DNA from: Bdellovibrionales bacterium
Lineage (GTDB): Bacteria; Bdellovibrionota; UBA1018; CAIMNF01
Length of the DNA stretch: 64,000 nucleotides
Direction: 5' to 3'
Assembly (NCBI GenBank): GCA_947462765.1
Contig: CANHQK010000006.1
Location: 1 to 64,000 of the forward strand
Part shown: in pieces, positions 9,512 to 19,228 of the stretch
How the letters are laid out: the number at the start of each line of letters is the position of its first letter
Numbering within the stretch: position 1 is the first letter of the stretch
Notes under the pieces: model-generated
Databases searched by the model: none
Seen by the model: the letters and a program-made list of their open reading frames with translations, nothing else
What the model was told of the DNA's origin: nothing
Position numbers and translations under genes: made by a program

Positions 9512-10651
9512 ATGCGCAACCTTCCTCTCCTCTTGGCCGGTACCACCTTTCTCCTGTTCGGAATTTCCGCCCAAGCTTCCCCGCCTGAACCCACCCCCGT
9601 TCCTCTGAGCGGGATCCCGCATGACCACGAGGTGGATACAGCGCATGACCAGGCTCAAAACGATCCCTCGAAGGGGGTCCGCTACCGGCTGAAAAAGCCT
9701 CTGAACCAGGAGCGACTGGTCCTCACCGGCACCAACGGAACCATCGAAGCGAATATCGAGAGATCGTTTCGTTCCATGAAGGCCGAGTACCGGAAGCAGA
9801 AATCAGCCCGTGAGCGTATTTCAGATCCAGCCTACAGCCGCTACCTCAAGGTTCATCAGCGCCGTTACCAACCCGAGCCTGAGAACGGACTCTCGCTCGT
9901 CAATGCCGATCATGAGTTCGAGGGCATCAGTGACCGTAAATTCGGATACTGCTGGGGCTTTGCCACACTCTTCCGGAATCTCACCCAATTGGCGTTTTTC
10001 GATCCGACCCAACCCCGCGTGGATGATGTCGACTTTTATCTCCGGAAGATCGACCGGATTGTGGCCGGCCAGGCGACTGTCATTCCCGGCTACAGGAACC
10101 TACGTGAATTCAGCCTCGAACCGCGTATCGAGCTCTATTTGAAATTGAACACCATGGAGCTCTGGCGCAACCGCGCCGTACGGAGTACCTCGCTCGGGAT
10201 CTTCAAGAACTCCACGAATGCGATGAGCTTTGAGGAAGTGGAATCCCTGCTCAGAAATCTGGAAGCACGCCTCGGTCGGGGAGAATTTCCGAAAGTCCTG
10301 TTCTCAGCCCTGGTCCCCACCGGCAAGGTGCTTGGAATGAGCACGGATATCCATGTGGTGCTCGTCAATCGAGTGGAACGTCTTCCTGGAAATCGGGCCA
10401 AGATCCACCTGTGGGACATCAATTTCTACGCTGAGACGCTCAAGGAATCCCCGAAGATCATCGAGGTCAGCTCCAAGCACGGCCTTGCTTACGAGCCGTG
10501 GTACGAGCCGGATAAACCGTACGCCGAGGTGAGCGCTCTCGTTTCGAGAATCGAATTCGCACCGGAGGAAGACATCGAACTCGCTCGAAACCTCAAGAGC
10601 CTGAAACTCTTTTGCGAAGCCTCCGGGACCCGGCACCACTGCAAACTGTAG
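9512..10651 (+). CDS. hypothetical secreted protein with possible Cys-His-Asp hydrolase-like motifs
   Basis: Signal peptide; 'FGYCWGFATLF', 'DIHVVLVNRV', 'IHLWDINFY'. Confidence 0.6.
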   Translation: MRNLPLLLAGTTFLLFGISAQASPPEPTPVPLSGIPHDHEVDTAHDQAQNDPSKGVRYRLKKPLNQERLVLTGTNGTIEANIERSFRSMKAEYRKQKSARERISDPAYSRYLKVHQRRYQPEPENGLSLVNADHEFEGISDRKFGYCWGFATLFRNLTQLAFFDPTQPRVDDVDFYLRKIDRIVAGQATVIPGYRNLREFSLEPRIELYLKLNTMELWRNRAVRSTSLGIFKNSTNAMSFEEVESLLRNLEARLGRGEFPKVLFSALVPTGKVLGMSTDIHVVLVNRVERLPGNRAKIHLWDINFYAETLKESPKIIEVSSKHGLAYEPWYEPDKPYAEVSALVSRIEFAPEEDIELARNLKSLKLFCEASGTRHHCKL

Positions 10652-10661
10652 AGATTGAGCC

Positions 10662-11207
10662 TCAGTCGATCTGATCGTGCTTGAGTTCTTCGCCGGGTAC
10701 GACCCCTTTGGCATTCACCACTTTGGCAGGAATGCCGGTAGCCGTGCAATGCTCTGGAACGGACTTGATCACGACCGAGTTCGCTCCGATCCGGGCATGG
10801 TCTCCGATCATGATGTTACCGAGAATCTTTGCACCCGCTCCGACCACGACATGGTTCCCGAGTGTCGGATGGCGCTTCACCGGACTGAAATCGACCCCAC
10901 CGAGAGTCACTCCGTGAAAAATCAAACAGTGGTCGCCCACCTGAGCGGTCTCTCCGATCACCACTCCCATGCCGTGATCGATGATGAGATTCTTCCCGAT
11001 CCGAGCACCCGGATGGATGTCGATGCCGGTCAAAAAGCGGGACCACTCGCTGATCGCACGCGGAATGAAAGGAATCCCGGCACGATAAAGGGCGTGGGCG
11101 ACCCGGTGAAACCCGATTGCCTTCACTCCCGGATAAAGAAAAAGCACCTCGAGAGAGCTCTTAGTGGCCGGATCGTATTTTCGGTAGGTCCGGATGAGCT
11201 CCCACAT
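10662..11207 (-). CDS. cysE: serine O-acetyltransferase
   Basis: '[29 protein letters not shown]' left-handed beta-helix hexapeptides. Confidence 0.93.
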   Translation of the reverse strand: MWELIRTYRKYDPATKSSLEVLFLYPGVKAIGFHRVAHALYRAGIPFIPRAISEWSRFLTGIDIHPGARIGKNLIIDHGMGVVIGETAQVGDHCLIFHGVTLGGVDFSPVKRHPTLGNHVVVGAGAKILGNIMIGDHARIGANSVVIKSVPEHCTATGIPAKVVNAKGVVPGEELKHDQID

Positions 11208-11983
11208 CAGGCACCCATGATATTGAAGCCGGAGTCCACATACAGGACGTTTCCGGTCATATGACGGGCGCCATCCTGACAGAGGAATGCAGCGAGGGAT
11301 CCCACATCTTCGGGCGAGACATTCTCGTGCAAAGGAGCGCGTTGCTCGATCTGGCCGAGGAAATCACGGAAGTTTGAGATTCCACCGGCGGCAGCCAGGG
11401 TTTTGATCGGGCCGGCTGAAATCGCATGCACGCGGATCTTCTTCGGACCCAAATCATGAGCCAGGTAGCGTACCGAGGCCTCAAGAGCGGCTTTGGCAAC
11501 TCCCATGACATTATAGCCGGGCATCACCTTCTCTGATCCGTAATAAGTGAGGGTGATCACAGTGCCACCCTTTGCCGGATCCATGAGTTTTTCGGCTTCA
11601 CGTGCCGTGGCCACGAGAGAATAGGCGCTCACATCGAGAGCCAGGCTGAACCCGTCACGGGTGGTATCCACAAAGCGACCGGCAAGATCCGTTTTATTGG
11701 CAAAAGCCACGGAATGGATCAGGATGTCGACCCCACCCCACTTCTCCTTCACCTTGGCAAAAAAAGAAGCGATCTGCTCGTCGCTGCTCACATCGCAGGG
11801 TTCAATGATCGAGGCACCGAGGCTCTCAGCCAGAGGGCGGACCCGACGCTCGAGCGATTCCCCGAGATAATTGAAGGCGAGTTCGGCTCCCGCCGCGTGC
11901 AAGGCCTGAGCAATTCCCCAAGCGATCGACCGGTCATTGGCGAGCCCGAGGATAACAGCTTTTTTACCTGCGAGTGTGCTCAT
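11207..11983 (-). CDS. fabI: enoyl-[acyl-carrier-protein] reductase (NADH)
   Basis: '[27 protein letters not shown]', '[19 protein letters not shown]', '[11 protein letters not shown]'. Confidence 0.96.
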   Translation of the reverse strand: MSTLAGKKAVILGLANDRSIAWGIAQALHAAGAELAFNYLGESLERRVRPLAESLGASIIEPCDVSSDEQIASFFAKVKEKWGGVDILIHSVAFANKTDLAGRFVDTTRDGFSLALDVSAYSLVATAREAEKLMDPAKGGTVITLTYYGSEKVMPGYNVMGVAKAALEASVRYLAHDLGPKKIRVHAISAGPIKTLAAAGGISNFRDFLGQIEQRAPLHENVSPEDVGSLAAFLCQDGARHMTGNVLYVDSGFNIMGA

Positions 11984-11988
11984 GGAGA

Positions 11989-12534
11989 TCAGAGGCAGGG
12001 CTGGAGGCCACCAAAAGAAAACGTGGCCAACGTTGCCCTGAAAGAGTCACTCATAAAGGAAAGAGGGCAGATCGCTGCACCGTCTAGCAAAACTTGAAAG
12101 GCCACGCGGTTGGCACCCCACCCTACGAAAGCACCGAGTGAATCACCCGCACGAACGGAATCTCCCGCCCGCACAATCACGTTCTGCATACCATAAATGG
12201 CCGTCGAAATCCGACCCGAATGGGCAATCGCCACATAGGTCACCGAATTACCATCGATATTCGTAATCCCCGTAGAAGTGACAATTCCGTTCGCGGGGCT
12301 TACAACGGGCGCACCCACCATAGTTCCAGTCATCACCCAATAAGGTGTTCCCAGCGTGAAATTACCAACGAGAGTTTGTCCTGCAAACCCGTTCGCAACA
12401 ATCGCATTCAGCTTCGGAATGGAATTGTCACTGAAGAGCGTGATCGGATCGACCACCCCGTTCGCTCCGCCGCAAGCAGAGAGACCGAGTACCAGACTGA
12501 TTCCCACGATGGCATTCTTGATAAGGTTTTTCAT
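11989..12534 (-). CDS. putative lipoprotein with M23/LytM-like domain (apparently degenerate)
   Basis: Lipobox '[10 protein letters not shown]'; 'SPANGIVTS...[16 protein letters not shown]...[16 protein letters not shown]' resembles M23/biotinyl-like hairpin. Confidence 0.6.
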   Translation of the reverse strand: MKNLIKNAIVGISLVLGLSACGGANGVVDPITLFSDNSIPKLNAIVANGFAGQTLVGNFTLGTPYWVMTGTMVGAPVVSPANGIVTSTGITNIDGNSVTYVAIAHSGRISTAIYGMQNVIVRAGDSVRAGDSLGAFVGWGANRVAFQVLLDGAAICPLSFMSDSFRATLATFSFGGLQPCL

Positions 12535-12556
12535 GATCTTCCCCGTGTTTCCCAGA

Positions 12557-13105
12557 TTAGAGCGCATAGTTGGCTCCGAAGGTGTAAGTCAGGTAACTGA
12601 TGGTGGCCGAGCTGACCATGTAGGTGATGGGCAGACGGAAGAAGGTCGAGACCCCACTGCCGAGATCATACTCAACCCCGGCATGGAGTTGCGCAGAAAA
12701 GTACCCGTAGGTGCGAAAGAGAGTGGCTGAGCGAGAATTGAGGTAAGCGGTTGCGAACCCGATCCCCCCCCCGATCGTCGTGTGGATCTTGTCCGACACT
12801 TTGCCCTGGAACTCCAGGCCTGCCAGAACCGGGAAGATCCTGAATGAACTGTTCGCCTCGGTTTTCAAGGAGAGATTCTGATACGCCACACTTACATAAT
12901 TCCGAATGGACGGATCGAACATGGGGTTCAGATAAATCTTACCGGTGAACCCGAGGTTCGGGTTGAAGTTCTGGGCCGCCGCACCGACTCCTACCGGATA
13001 ATCCACCGAACCTTCAACCATGAGGGCGTGCGCTACCCCGGCAAAGCCGAGTTTCAGCAAGGCACAAAGAGCGACTAGACGCAGAGTGTGACGTTTGATC
13101 TTCAT
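12557..13105 (-). CDS. putative outer-membrane beta-barrel protein
   Basis: Signal peptide 'MKIKRHTLRLVALCALLKLGFAGVAHA', alternating aromatic/hydrophobic strands. Confidence 0.55.
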   Translation of the reverse strand: MKIKRHTLRLVALCALLKLGFAGVAHALMVEGSVDYPVGVGAAAQNFNPNLGFTGKIYLNPMFDPSIRNYVSVAYQNLSLKTEANSSFRIFPVLAGLEFQGKVSDKIHTTIGGGIGFATAYLNSRSATLFRTYGYFSAQLHAGVEYDLGSGVSTFFRLPITYMVSSATISYLTYTFGANYAL

Positions 13106-13176
13106 ACTGCTGACATTAGACCAAAGCCATTGAAAATCAACAGGAAAAACCATGAAGATCGTGTTAACCTCCACCC

Positions 13177-13860
13177 ATGATCGATCCGGTCTTCGAGGAC
13201 GACTTCATTCTTGCCCTCAACAAACCTTCCGGACTTCCCTCGCAAAACCAAGAGGATCCGGACCAAGACACCGCAGAGCGGCGCGTCAAGACGCACTCAC
13301 CTGACTTGCCCCCTCACCTCCTCCACCGCCTGGATACCGGAACCAGTGGCGTCCTCCTGTTTGCCAAAACCGAGGCGGTCTTCCGGGAGATGAGGGAGAA
13401 GTTCCGCAATCGATCCATTGCCAAGTCCTACCTGGCTTGGAGTCCAACCGGCCTTCCCGCCCGTAAGTTTGACCTTCCTCTCCGAATCGATCTACCTTTG
13501 GCTCACCACCCCCAAAACAAGAAAAAAATGATCGTACTGCCCGAGGGCAAGTTCCGTCGTTATCGTGGCAAGCCCCTTCCGGCCATCACCTGGATCGACT
13601 CCATCCGGGAGTGCGAGATCTCAGGGATACCCTTGCTGAAATTTGCGATCCGGATCGAAACCGGGGTCATGCATCAGATTCGGGTGCACCTCGCGCACTC
13701 AGGATTCCCGCTCTTGGGTGATCCGCTGTACGGAAACCGGGCCGATCCGTCTTCTGGATTCCGGCTCGGTCTGCATGCCCGGTGTGTCGAGTTTGATCTG
13801 TACGGAGCACGCTACCGAATCCATGCACCCGAACCAGAAACCCTCCAACAAATCCCTTGA
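13177..13860 (+). CDS. RluA-family pseudouridine synthase
   Basis: 'LLHRLDTGTSGVLLFAKT' and 'HQIRVHLAHSGFPLLGDPLYG'. Confidence 0.92.
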   Translation: MIDPVFEDDFILALNKPSGLPSQNQEDPDQDTAERRVKTHSPDLPPHLLHRLDTGTSGVLLFAKTEAVFREMREKFRNRSIAKSYLAWSPTGLPARKFDLPLRIDLPLAHHPQNKKKMIVLPEGKFRRYRGKPLPAITWIDSIRECEISGIPLLKFAIRIETGVMHQIRVHLAHSGFPLLGDPLYGNRADPSSGFRLGLHARCVEFDLYGARYRIHAPEPETLQQIP

Positions 13861-13897
13861 TCCTACCGGAATCTCTGGGGATCATTTCAGCTGACCC

Positions 13898-15019
13898 ATG
13901 ACAAAACCCAAGATGACCCAGGCTCAGAGAAAACGTTTTTTCCTCTTTCTTCCGGCCCTGGTCTGCGGGCTCCTGATTTTTTCCGGACGCCACCACTTCG
14001 AGAATCACTTCGGCTCGAGCCTGGCCCAGGCTGACCTGCATATCGGTTTTGCCCGATTGACCGACACCGAGCGGGATATCGACGAAACCCGAGCGATCAC
14101 AGACGAAGTCGCATCCGAAGCGGGAGGGATCGATCCGCATTGGCTGAAGAAAACATCCTCCCCACCGATTCAAAAATCGACTCTGGTGGCGTTGAGAGAA
14201 CTTCGCGACCGCATCCGCAAGTGGGCTCCTCGTTGTGATGATGGAATCCTGACCTACCATAGCTGTCCCTACCCGGATGCCCTCCGGCATCTGGGGCTGC
14301 TCTGTCTGTCCGGGGATTTTCCGTCATGCGAGCAAGTCAGGGAATCTCGCGATGAACAGGGGCGCTTCTGGCGCAGTAAAAGTTTCATCGGATTGGAGAA
14401 TGAGCCTCTCCCCAGTTTCTCATCGTCATCGGGTCGCGGGGTCATGGCCTACCTCATCGCCAAGGCGGACCAAAAAACAGCCTCCGATTGGATCACCTAC
14501 ATCCGGAAAAACGAAGGACGCTTCTGTCCGGATGTCCGGGATCCCGAGAATCAATGCCGGATCCGCGCGTATTTTTGGCACCTGGCCTGGCAACTGAACG
14601 AACATTACCGGTTCTTGGAGGGCGACCAGGCCCTCCGCTACCTGGGGTTCCTGATGGTCCGGAACGAGGAGAACAAGCGTATCGGTCATGAGAAAGCCTA
14701 CGATCTGCTCGGCACGGCTGAGACCATTTACCTGCTTCGTGAAATGAAAAAACGCGGGATCCAGATCTCCGACTCCGACCTGATCGATGCGGTCAGCCTG
14801 GTGCTTCATCAGCGTCATCCGGAGAATGCCATGTTGCGTTTTCTGGTACGCGGCGCGGACGAAGAAACGGCGCGCCTGCTGATCAGTCAGTGCCCCGCCA
14901 ACAAACCCTTCCCCCGGGTGGAGGACGGATGGCCCAAATACGACGTAGAGCTCTCACCCAAATCCGCGGGGCATTATTGCATTTTTCTGATCAACCTCCT
15001 GCTCGGATCGGCAAAGTAG
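13898..15019 (+). CDS. hypothetical membrane-anchored protein
   Basis: N-terminal TM segment; 373-aa open frame between collinear genes. Confidence 0.55.
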   Translation: MTKPKMTQAQRKRFFLFLPALVCGLLIFSGRHHFENHFGSSLAQADLHIGFARLTDTERDIDETRAITDEVASEAGGIDPHWLKKTSSPPIQKSTLVALRELRDRIRKWAPRCDDGILTYHSCPYPDALRHLGLLCLSGDFPSCEQVRESRDEQGRFWRSKSFIGLENEPLPSFSSSSGRGVMAYLIAKADQKTASDWITYIRKNEGRFCPDVRDPENQCRIRAYFWHLAWQLNEHYRFLEGDQALRYLGFLMVRNEENKRIGHEKAYDLLGTAETIYLLREMKKRGIQISDSDLIDAVSLVLHQRHPENAMLRFLVRGADEETARLLISQCPANKPFPRVEDGWPKYDVELSPKSAGHYCIFLINLLLGSAK

Positions 15020-15051
15020 ATTTTTAGTCCTGCCTCAGGTACGGTTCATCC

Positions 15052-16044
15052 ATGACCTCACATCCCCGTGTTGCCATCACCGCAGTGGGCGGCTATGTCC
15101 CCGAGACACGCCTCACCAATCAAGATCTCGAGAAAATGGTGGAAACCCAGGATGAGTGGATCCGGACCCGGACCGGGATCCGCGAACGCCGGATCCTGAA
15201 CGAGCCGGGTAAAGCCACGTCGGATCTGATTGTGCCCGCGGTGATCGAGCTGTGCCAAAAACGTGGAATCACGCCCCTCGAGATCGACTGCCTGATCGTC
15301 GCCACCGTGACCGGGGACTACCCGTTTCCGTCGACAGCGAACCTGGTCTGTGACCGGATCGGCGCAAAAAACGCTTGGGGCTATGATCTCTCGGGCGCAT
15401 GCTCTGGATTCCTCTACGCCTTGACCTCGGGCGCCGCCCTGATCGAAAGCGGAAGGTATCGCAAAGTGGTGGTGGTCGGTGCGGACAAAATGAGTTCGAT
15501 CATCGATTATCAAGATCGCAACACCTGCATCATCTTCGGCGATGGTGCCGGTGCCGTTCTGCTGGAACCGACGGATTCGGGTTTGGGCATCGGTGATAGC
15601 GTGCTCAAGAGCGATGGCTCGGGCGTGAAGTACCTCCGAACCGAAGCCGGTGGCTCGCTCCTTCCTCCGAGTTTAGAAACAGTCCGGGCACGCCAGCATT
15701 TCGTCAAACAGGAAGGCGCCGCCGTCTACAAATTTGCAGTGAAAGGCATGGCCGATGTGGCCCTCGAACTGATGGAACGCAACCACCTCAAGCCGGAAGA
15801 CATCACCTGGCTGGTTCCCCACCAGGCCAACATCAGGATCATCGAGTCGACCGCCGACCGGGCAGGAATCCCGATGGAGCGGGTCATGGTCAATATCGAA
15901 AAGTTCGGCAATACGACGGCTGCTACCCTACCCCTTTGCTTGTGGGAGTGGGAACCACGTCTGAAAAAGGGCGATCGCCTGGTGCTGGTGGCCTTCGGTG
16001 GCGGTTTCACTTGGGGCGCGACATTGGTCGAGTGGGCTTATTGA
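15052..16044 (+). CDS. fabH: 3-oxoacyl-ACP synthase III
   Basis: 'WIRTRTGIRERRI', 'DLSGACSGFLYAL', 'VPHQANIRI', 'GNTTAATLPLCL'. Confidence 0.96.
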   Translation: MTSHPRVAITAVGGYVPETRLTNQDLEKMVETQDEWIRTRTGIRERRILNEPGKATSDLIVPAVIELCQKRGITPLEIDCLIVATVTGDYPFPSTANLVCDRIGAKNAWGYDLSGACSGFLYALTSGAALIESGRYRKVVVVGADKMSSIIDYQDRNTCIIFGDGAGAVLLEPTDSGLGIGDSVLKSDGSGVKYLRTEAGGSLLPPSLETVRARQHFVKQEGAAVYKFAVKGMADVALELMERNHLKPEDITWLVPHQANIRIIESTADRAGIPMERVMVNIEKFGNTTAATLPLCLWEWEPRLKKGDRLVLVAFGGGFTWGATLVEWAY

Positions 16045-16059
16045 CCGGGACGGATAGAT

Positions 16060-19000
16060 TCAACTGCACCCGATACTATTGCCGCAATTCAGGCACCTGA
16101 AGCAAGCACCACTGCGGACCGTCCGGTGACCACAGGCCTCGCAAAGCGGAGCCTCAGCGGTCAGTCCGGCCAGGCGCTCTTCCATACCGGCCCCCATCAT
16201 TTCCTGCCGGGGAGCTGCAGCTGCGGGCTTCACTTGCAGGAAATCTGTTCTTCCGAGGTATTCCATTCCGAGCACCCGGAACACGTAGTCCACCATCGAC
16301 GTCGCCATCTTCACATTCGGATGACCTGTAACCGGCCCGGCCGGTTCAAAACGGGTGAAGGTGAACTTCTCGACGAACTCGGATAGCGGAACCCCGTATT
16401 GGAGCCCGAGGCTGATCGAGATAGCAAAGCAATCCAGCATTGCACGCTGAAACTCGTTTCCATGATCCAGATCGATGAAGACCTCACCGAGGCGTCCATC
16501 CTCATATTCACCGGTCCTGAGATACACCTTGTTTCCTGAAACGGCCGCCTCGACCGTGAGACCTTTCCGTTTGGCAGTGAGACGGTGCCTCACGCCGACC
16601 GTTTCGTGGCCTGCCTTCCCGGGAGCACTGGTAGACAAAGGTTGGGACCACTTACAACCGTCCCGATAGATGGCAACCGCTTTCAGACCGAGCGACCAGG
16701 CCTGAAGGTGAATCTCTTCGATTTCCTCGATGGTAGTCCGGTTCGGAAGATTCACCGTCTTTGAAATCGCGCCAGACAAAAAGGGCTGGGTCGCCGCCAT
16801 CATCCGGATGTGTCCCAGGGGAGCGATCAGCCTGGTCCCCTTGCGTCCACAGGGGTTGGCGCAATCGAATACAGGAAGGTGTTCTGGCAACAAATGTGGC
16901 GCACCTTCGATACCGAGCGTCCCGCATACCACCGAGTTCGCCTCATCGATTTGTGCCGGACTCAACCCGGCCCATTCCAGAAAATTGAACCCCGCGGATT
17001 GGAAATCCGTCTCCCCCACGCCGATCCTCAGCAAGCATCGGTCACCCAGAGCCAGACGGGTGAAGGCACTCCTCAGGTCGAGGACCCCCGGAAGGCTTGC
17101 TTCGATCTTACGGATCTCCTCCTCGGTGAGTCCCCGGGAGCGGAGAAAGTCTTCGTTCACATATGGCGCGCGCGAATCGAGCTTTTGAATCCCCACTAGC
17201 GTTTCCAGAATATCTCTGACTTGGGCGTCCGTGTAACCGAGGTTCCTGAGCGCTCCGCTCACGGATTGATTGACGATCTTGAATACACCGCCTCCGGCCA
17301 GCTTCTTGAATTTCACGAGGGCGAAATCCGGTTCAATTCCGGTCGTATCGCAATCCATGAGTAGACCGATGGTTCCAGTCGGCGCTAAAACACTCACCTG
17401 AGCATTCCGGTAGCCTGAGTGCTCACCGATGCTCAGCGCACGGTCCCAGCATTCCGATACCGCGTCGAGGACTTCGGAATCCACCCCACCCCGATCGATC
17501 CTGCCAATGGCCTCCCGGTGCTTACGGATCACCCCGAGCATCGAGTCTCGATTGGGGGCATATCCCTCAAAGGGGCCGATCACCTGGGCCATTTCGGCAC
17601 TCACCGTATAAGCCTCACCGGTCAGGATGGCGGTGAGAGCGGCGGCCCATGCCCGCCCCCTCTCCGAGTCGTAAGGAACCCCCTTCAACATCAGAAGCGT
17701 GCCAAGATTGGCGTAACCGAGACCGAGGGGCCGGTAATCGTGAGAGTTCCTGGCGATCTTGGATGTGGGATAGCTGGAATGATCCACCAGAATCTCCTGT
17801 GCGAGGATCAGGATGCGGATGGCATGACGGTAAAGTTCAACATTGAATGTTGCATCCGGGTTCAGGAACCGCGTCAAGTTCAACGAGGCCAGATTACAGG
17901 CGCTATCGTCCAAGAACATGTATTCCGAGCAAGGATTCGAAGCCCGGATCGGTCCACTCGCCGGACAAGTGTGCCACGAATTGATGGTGGTATCGAACTG
18001 GAGTCCCGGATCCGCACAGGACCATGCAGCCTCAGCGATCTTCCTCCAGAGGTCTCGCGCGCGATGGGTATCGATGACCGATCCATCCACCCGGGAGAGT
18101 GTCTGCCAGTCACCATCTTCCAGGACCGCTTTCATAAACGCATCCGTGACCCGCACCGAGTTGTTCGAATTCTGACCCGATACGGTCCGATAGGCCTCGC
18201 CATTGAAGTCGGGACTGTAGCCGGCAGCAACAAGCGCGGCCACTTTTTGCTCCTCCCTCATCTTCCATTCAATGAAGTCCATGATCTCGGGATGATCCAG
18301 ATCCAGACAGACCATCTTCGCCGCTCGACGGGTGATCCCTCCTGACTTGGTCGCACCGGCTCCGCGGTCGAGCACATCCAGAAAGCTCATCAAGCCCGAG
18401 GAATAACCCCCACCCGAGAGTTTTTCCTGGCGTCCACGGATCTTCGAGAAATTGGTTCCGGTTCCCGAACCGTACTTGAATAATCGGGCCTCGTTTTTCA
18501 TCAAATCGAAAATCGACATCAGATCGTCATCCACCGACTGGATGAAACAGGCCGAACACTGCGGATGCTCATAGGCATCGTTCATCTCTCGAATCTTCTG
18601 AGTGACCGGATCATACGCATGGTTCCCGCCACTGCCCCGGATACCGTATTGCTCATGGAGACCGAGATTGAACCAGACCGGGGAATTGAACGCGGCAAAT
18701 TGATGCAACAGCAGAAACGCGAGCTCGTCTTGAAAAACGCCACGATCGGCGTCCGAGAGCAGGCCGGCACGGACTCCGCCGCCTCCCAAGGCTGAAACAA
18801 TTCTCCGGATCACCTGTTTGACCGAAGTCTCATGCCCCGTATCCGGCACGCCTGCTTTGCGGAAGTACTTTGAAACCAGGATGTCGACGGCCAGTTGTGA
18901 CCAGGACTCAGGCACCTCGAGCCCCTTCATTTCAAAAACAACCCTGCCATCGTGGTCCTGGATTTTTGAATCCGCGAGGGTCATTCGGGTGTGTTCAATC

Positions 19001-19071
19001 GGATCTTGACCCTCCTTCGAGAACCTGCGGGAGAGTCTCATTCGAGATCGATTCGAATCCGCCTGGTTCAT
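16060..19071 (-). CDS. nrdJ: vitamin B12-dependent (class II) ribonucleoside-diphosphate reductase
   Basis: 'NPCSEYMFLDDSACNLASLNL', 'APTGTIGLLMDCDTTGIEPDFA', C-terminal CXXC zinc motifs. Confidence 0.95.
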   Translation of the reverse strand: MNQADSNRSRMRLSRRFSKEGQDPIEHTRMTLADSKIQDHDGRVVFEMKGLEVPESWSQLAVDILVSKYFRKAGVPDTGHETSVKQVIRRIVSALGGGGVRAGLLSDADRGVFQDELAFLLLHQFAAFNSPVWFNLGLHEQYGIRGSGGNHAYDPVTQKIREMNDAYEHPQCSACFIQSVDDDLMSIFDLMKNEARLFKYGSGTGTNFSKIRGRQEKLSGGGYSSGLMSFLDVLDRGAGATKSGGITRRAAKMVCLDLDHPEIMDFIEWKMREEQKVAALVAAGYSPDFNGEAYRTVSGQNSNNSVRVTDAFMKAVLEDGDWQTLSRVDGSVIDTHRARDLWRKIAEAAWSCADPGLQFDTTINSWHTCPASGPIRASNPCSEYMFLDDSACNLASLNLTRFLNPDATFNVELYRHAIRILILAQEILVDHSSYPTSKIARNSHDYRPLGLGYANLGTLLMLKGVPYDSERGRAWAAALTAILTGEAYTVSAEMAQVIGPFEGYAPNRDSMLGVIRKHREAIGRIDRGGVDSEVLDAVSECWDRALSIGEHSGYRNAQVSVLAPTGTIGLLMDCDTTGIEPDFALVKFKKLAGGGVFKIVNQSVSGALRNLGYTDAQVRDILETLVGIQKLDSRAPYVNEDFLRSRGLTEEEIRKIEASLPGVLDLRSAFTRLALGDRCLLRIGVGETDFQSAGFNFLEWAGLSPAQIDEANSVVCGTLGIEGAPHLLPEHLPVFDCANPCGRKGTRLIAPLGHIRMMAATQPFLSGAISKTVNLPNRTTIEEIEEIHLQAWSLGLKAVAIYRDGCKWSQPLSTSAPGKAGHETVGVRHRLTAKRKGLTVEAAVSGNKVYLRTGEYEDGRLGEVFIDLDHGNEFQRAMLDCFAISISLGLQYGVPLSEFVEKFTFTRFEPAGPVTGHPNVKMATSMVDYVFRVLGMEYLGRTDFLQVKPAAAAPRQEMMGAGMEERLAGLTAEAPLCEACGHRTVRSGACFRCLNCGNSIGCS

Positions 19072-19228
19072 CTAGTTCCCCCCGAATGGTTCACTCCTGA
19101 TTTTGCCGGACGCTCCGCTCCCTGTCCAGCGGGGACAGTGTCCGGATCTTGACGCTTTCTTCCGGACTTCAGTCCATAGCGACATCAACCGAACAGTGAA
19201 TGACCACGCTTTGCCATTCTGTCCGACC

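Noticed and set aside
19072-19228. Possible cobalamin riboswitch upstream of B12-dependent nrdJ
   Set aside because: Intergenic region is only 157 bp and shared with divergent ppk1; no recognisable B12-box motif seen.
19103-19228. N-terminal extension of polyphosphate kinase
   Set aside because: Extended segment is not PPK-like; the homologous start (MSEKDLFNHRDLSWLEFN) is at 19229.
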